From NCBI GenBank assembly GCA_029882335.1, contig JAOUKW010000058.1:1-15356 (forward strand): a DNA stretch of 15,356 bases, given 5' to 3'. This document shows, one piece after another, positions 14,936 to 15,356 of the stretch. Both the position numbers and the translations under genes were made by a program. The notes under the pieces are model-generated. The model was not told the DNA's origin. It saw only the letters and a program-made list of their open reading frames with translations, and did no database searches. How positions within the stretch are numbered: the first letter of the stretch is position 1; each line of letters starts with the position of its first letter. Origin of the DNA: Candidatus Heimdallarchaeota archaeon (GTDB taxonomy: Archaea > Asgardarchaeota > Heimdallarchaeia > Heimdallarchaeales > Kariarchaeaceae).

Positions 14936-15356
14936 TTAATTACCGGATTTTACTGTTTTTATGGCTTCGGTTAATTTGGGTACAACTTCAAATAAATCAC
15001 CTACCAATCCATAGTCTGCGACTTTAAAGATAGGTGCTTCTTCATCCTTGTTAATTGCAACAATAACTTCAGAAGTACTCATACCAGCTAAGTGTTGAAT
15101 TGCACCTGAAATTCCCACTGCTACATACACCTTGGGAGATACGAATTTACCTGTTTGACCAACTTGATCTGAATGTGGTCTCCAACCAGCATCTACTACT
15201 GCACGGGAAGCACCAACTGCTGCACCTAGTGCTTCAGCTAATCCTTCTATAAGGTGAAAATTCTCTGGTCCACCTACTCCTCTACCTCCAGAGACAATTA
15301 TATCTGCCTCTGTTAGTTCAATCTTTCCTGTAGATGCTGCAAGTACTTCAGCAAGT
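14936..15356 (-). CDS. etfA: Electron transfer flavoprotein alpha subunit, C-terminal part (cut by window edge)
   Basis: Binds FAD and passes electrons between flavin dehydrogenases (such as acyl-CoA dehydrogenases) and a quinone or ferredoxin partner. The 139 visible residues are the whole FAD-binding domain: VSGGRGVGGPENF (21-33 of the fragment), then GASRAVVDAGWRPHSDQVGQTG with R51 and the QVGQTG loop (64-69), GISGAIQH (81-88), INKD (101-104), and the ending ADYGLVGDLFEVVPKL. These are nearly invariant in ETF-alpha. The frame runs open through the right edge, so the N-terminal domain lies outside the window; 5'-partial. An internal GTG at 15130 is not the start. The partner etfB is presumably upstream, outside the window. 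Confidence 0.95.
   Translation of the reverse strand, partial: LAEVLAASTGKIELTEADIIVSGGRGVGGPENFHLIEGLAEALGAAVGASRAVVDAGWRPHSDQVGQTGKFVSPKVYVAVGISGAIQHLAGMSTSEVIVAINKDEEAPIFKVADYGLVGDLFEVVPKLTEAIKTVKSGN

Noticed and set aside
1..15356. CRISPR array, insertion sequence, prophage or attachment site
   Set aside because: No repeat series, transposase, integrase or terminal repeats were found; composition is even throughout.

Overview
The window is a low-GC (roughly 30% by eye) piece of an archaeal chromosome. Archaeal markers are ABCE1/Rli1 (ribosome splitting), a short archaeal-type triosephosphate isomerase, a Dpo4-like Y-family polymerase ending in a PCNA-binding peptide, a Roadblock/LC7 protein and TrmB-like winged helices. 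Several genes have AT-rich TATA-like boxes about 25-30 nt before the ATG and almost no leader. Roadblock and KaiC-like genes together with an electron-transfer flavoprotein subunit suggest an Asgard archaeon, perhaps a Heimdallarchaeia relative. That placement is an inference; no rRNA or other decisive marker is present.

Layout, left to right. A stand-alone DEDDy-type 3'-5' exonuclease (minus) is divergent from a 553-residue helical-repeat protein (plus). That protein converges on a 100-residue HEAT-like protein (minus), with the stop codons 2 nt apart. Next comes dinB (minus), whose true start is probably about 60 codons inside the longest ORF. It is divergent from a 672-residue protein with an N-terminal winged helix, a very long coiled coil and a C-terminal alpha/beta domain. 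That gene and ABCE1 (minus) converge and share the bases TTAA for both stop codons.

Divergent from ABCE1 is a two-gene phosphate-transport operon: a PiT permease overlapped by a PhoU-like/DUF47 protein. Then come a Roadblock protein with an acidic tail, a KaiC/RecA-fold protein whose Walker A is destroyed, and a coiled-coil protein with a C-terminal winged helix. The plus run ends with tpiA, which converges on a hotdog thioesterase. A 310-bp AT-rich gap follows, then an unrecognised multi-pass membrane protein, and finally the 3' part of etfA (minus), cut by the window edge.

Most of the window is housekeeping: translation recycling, glycolysis, phosphate uptake, lesion bypass and flavin electron transfer. 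The best candidates for something undescribed are the Roadblock / pseudo-ATPase / coiled-coil-winged-helix cluster at 10182-12282 and the large winged-helix coiled-coil protein at 4313-6331. No rRNA, tRNA, CRISPR array, insertion sequence or prophage gene was recognised.
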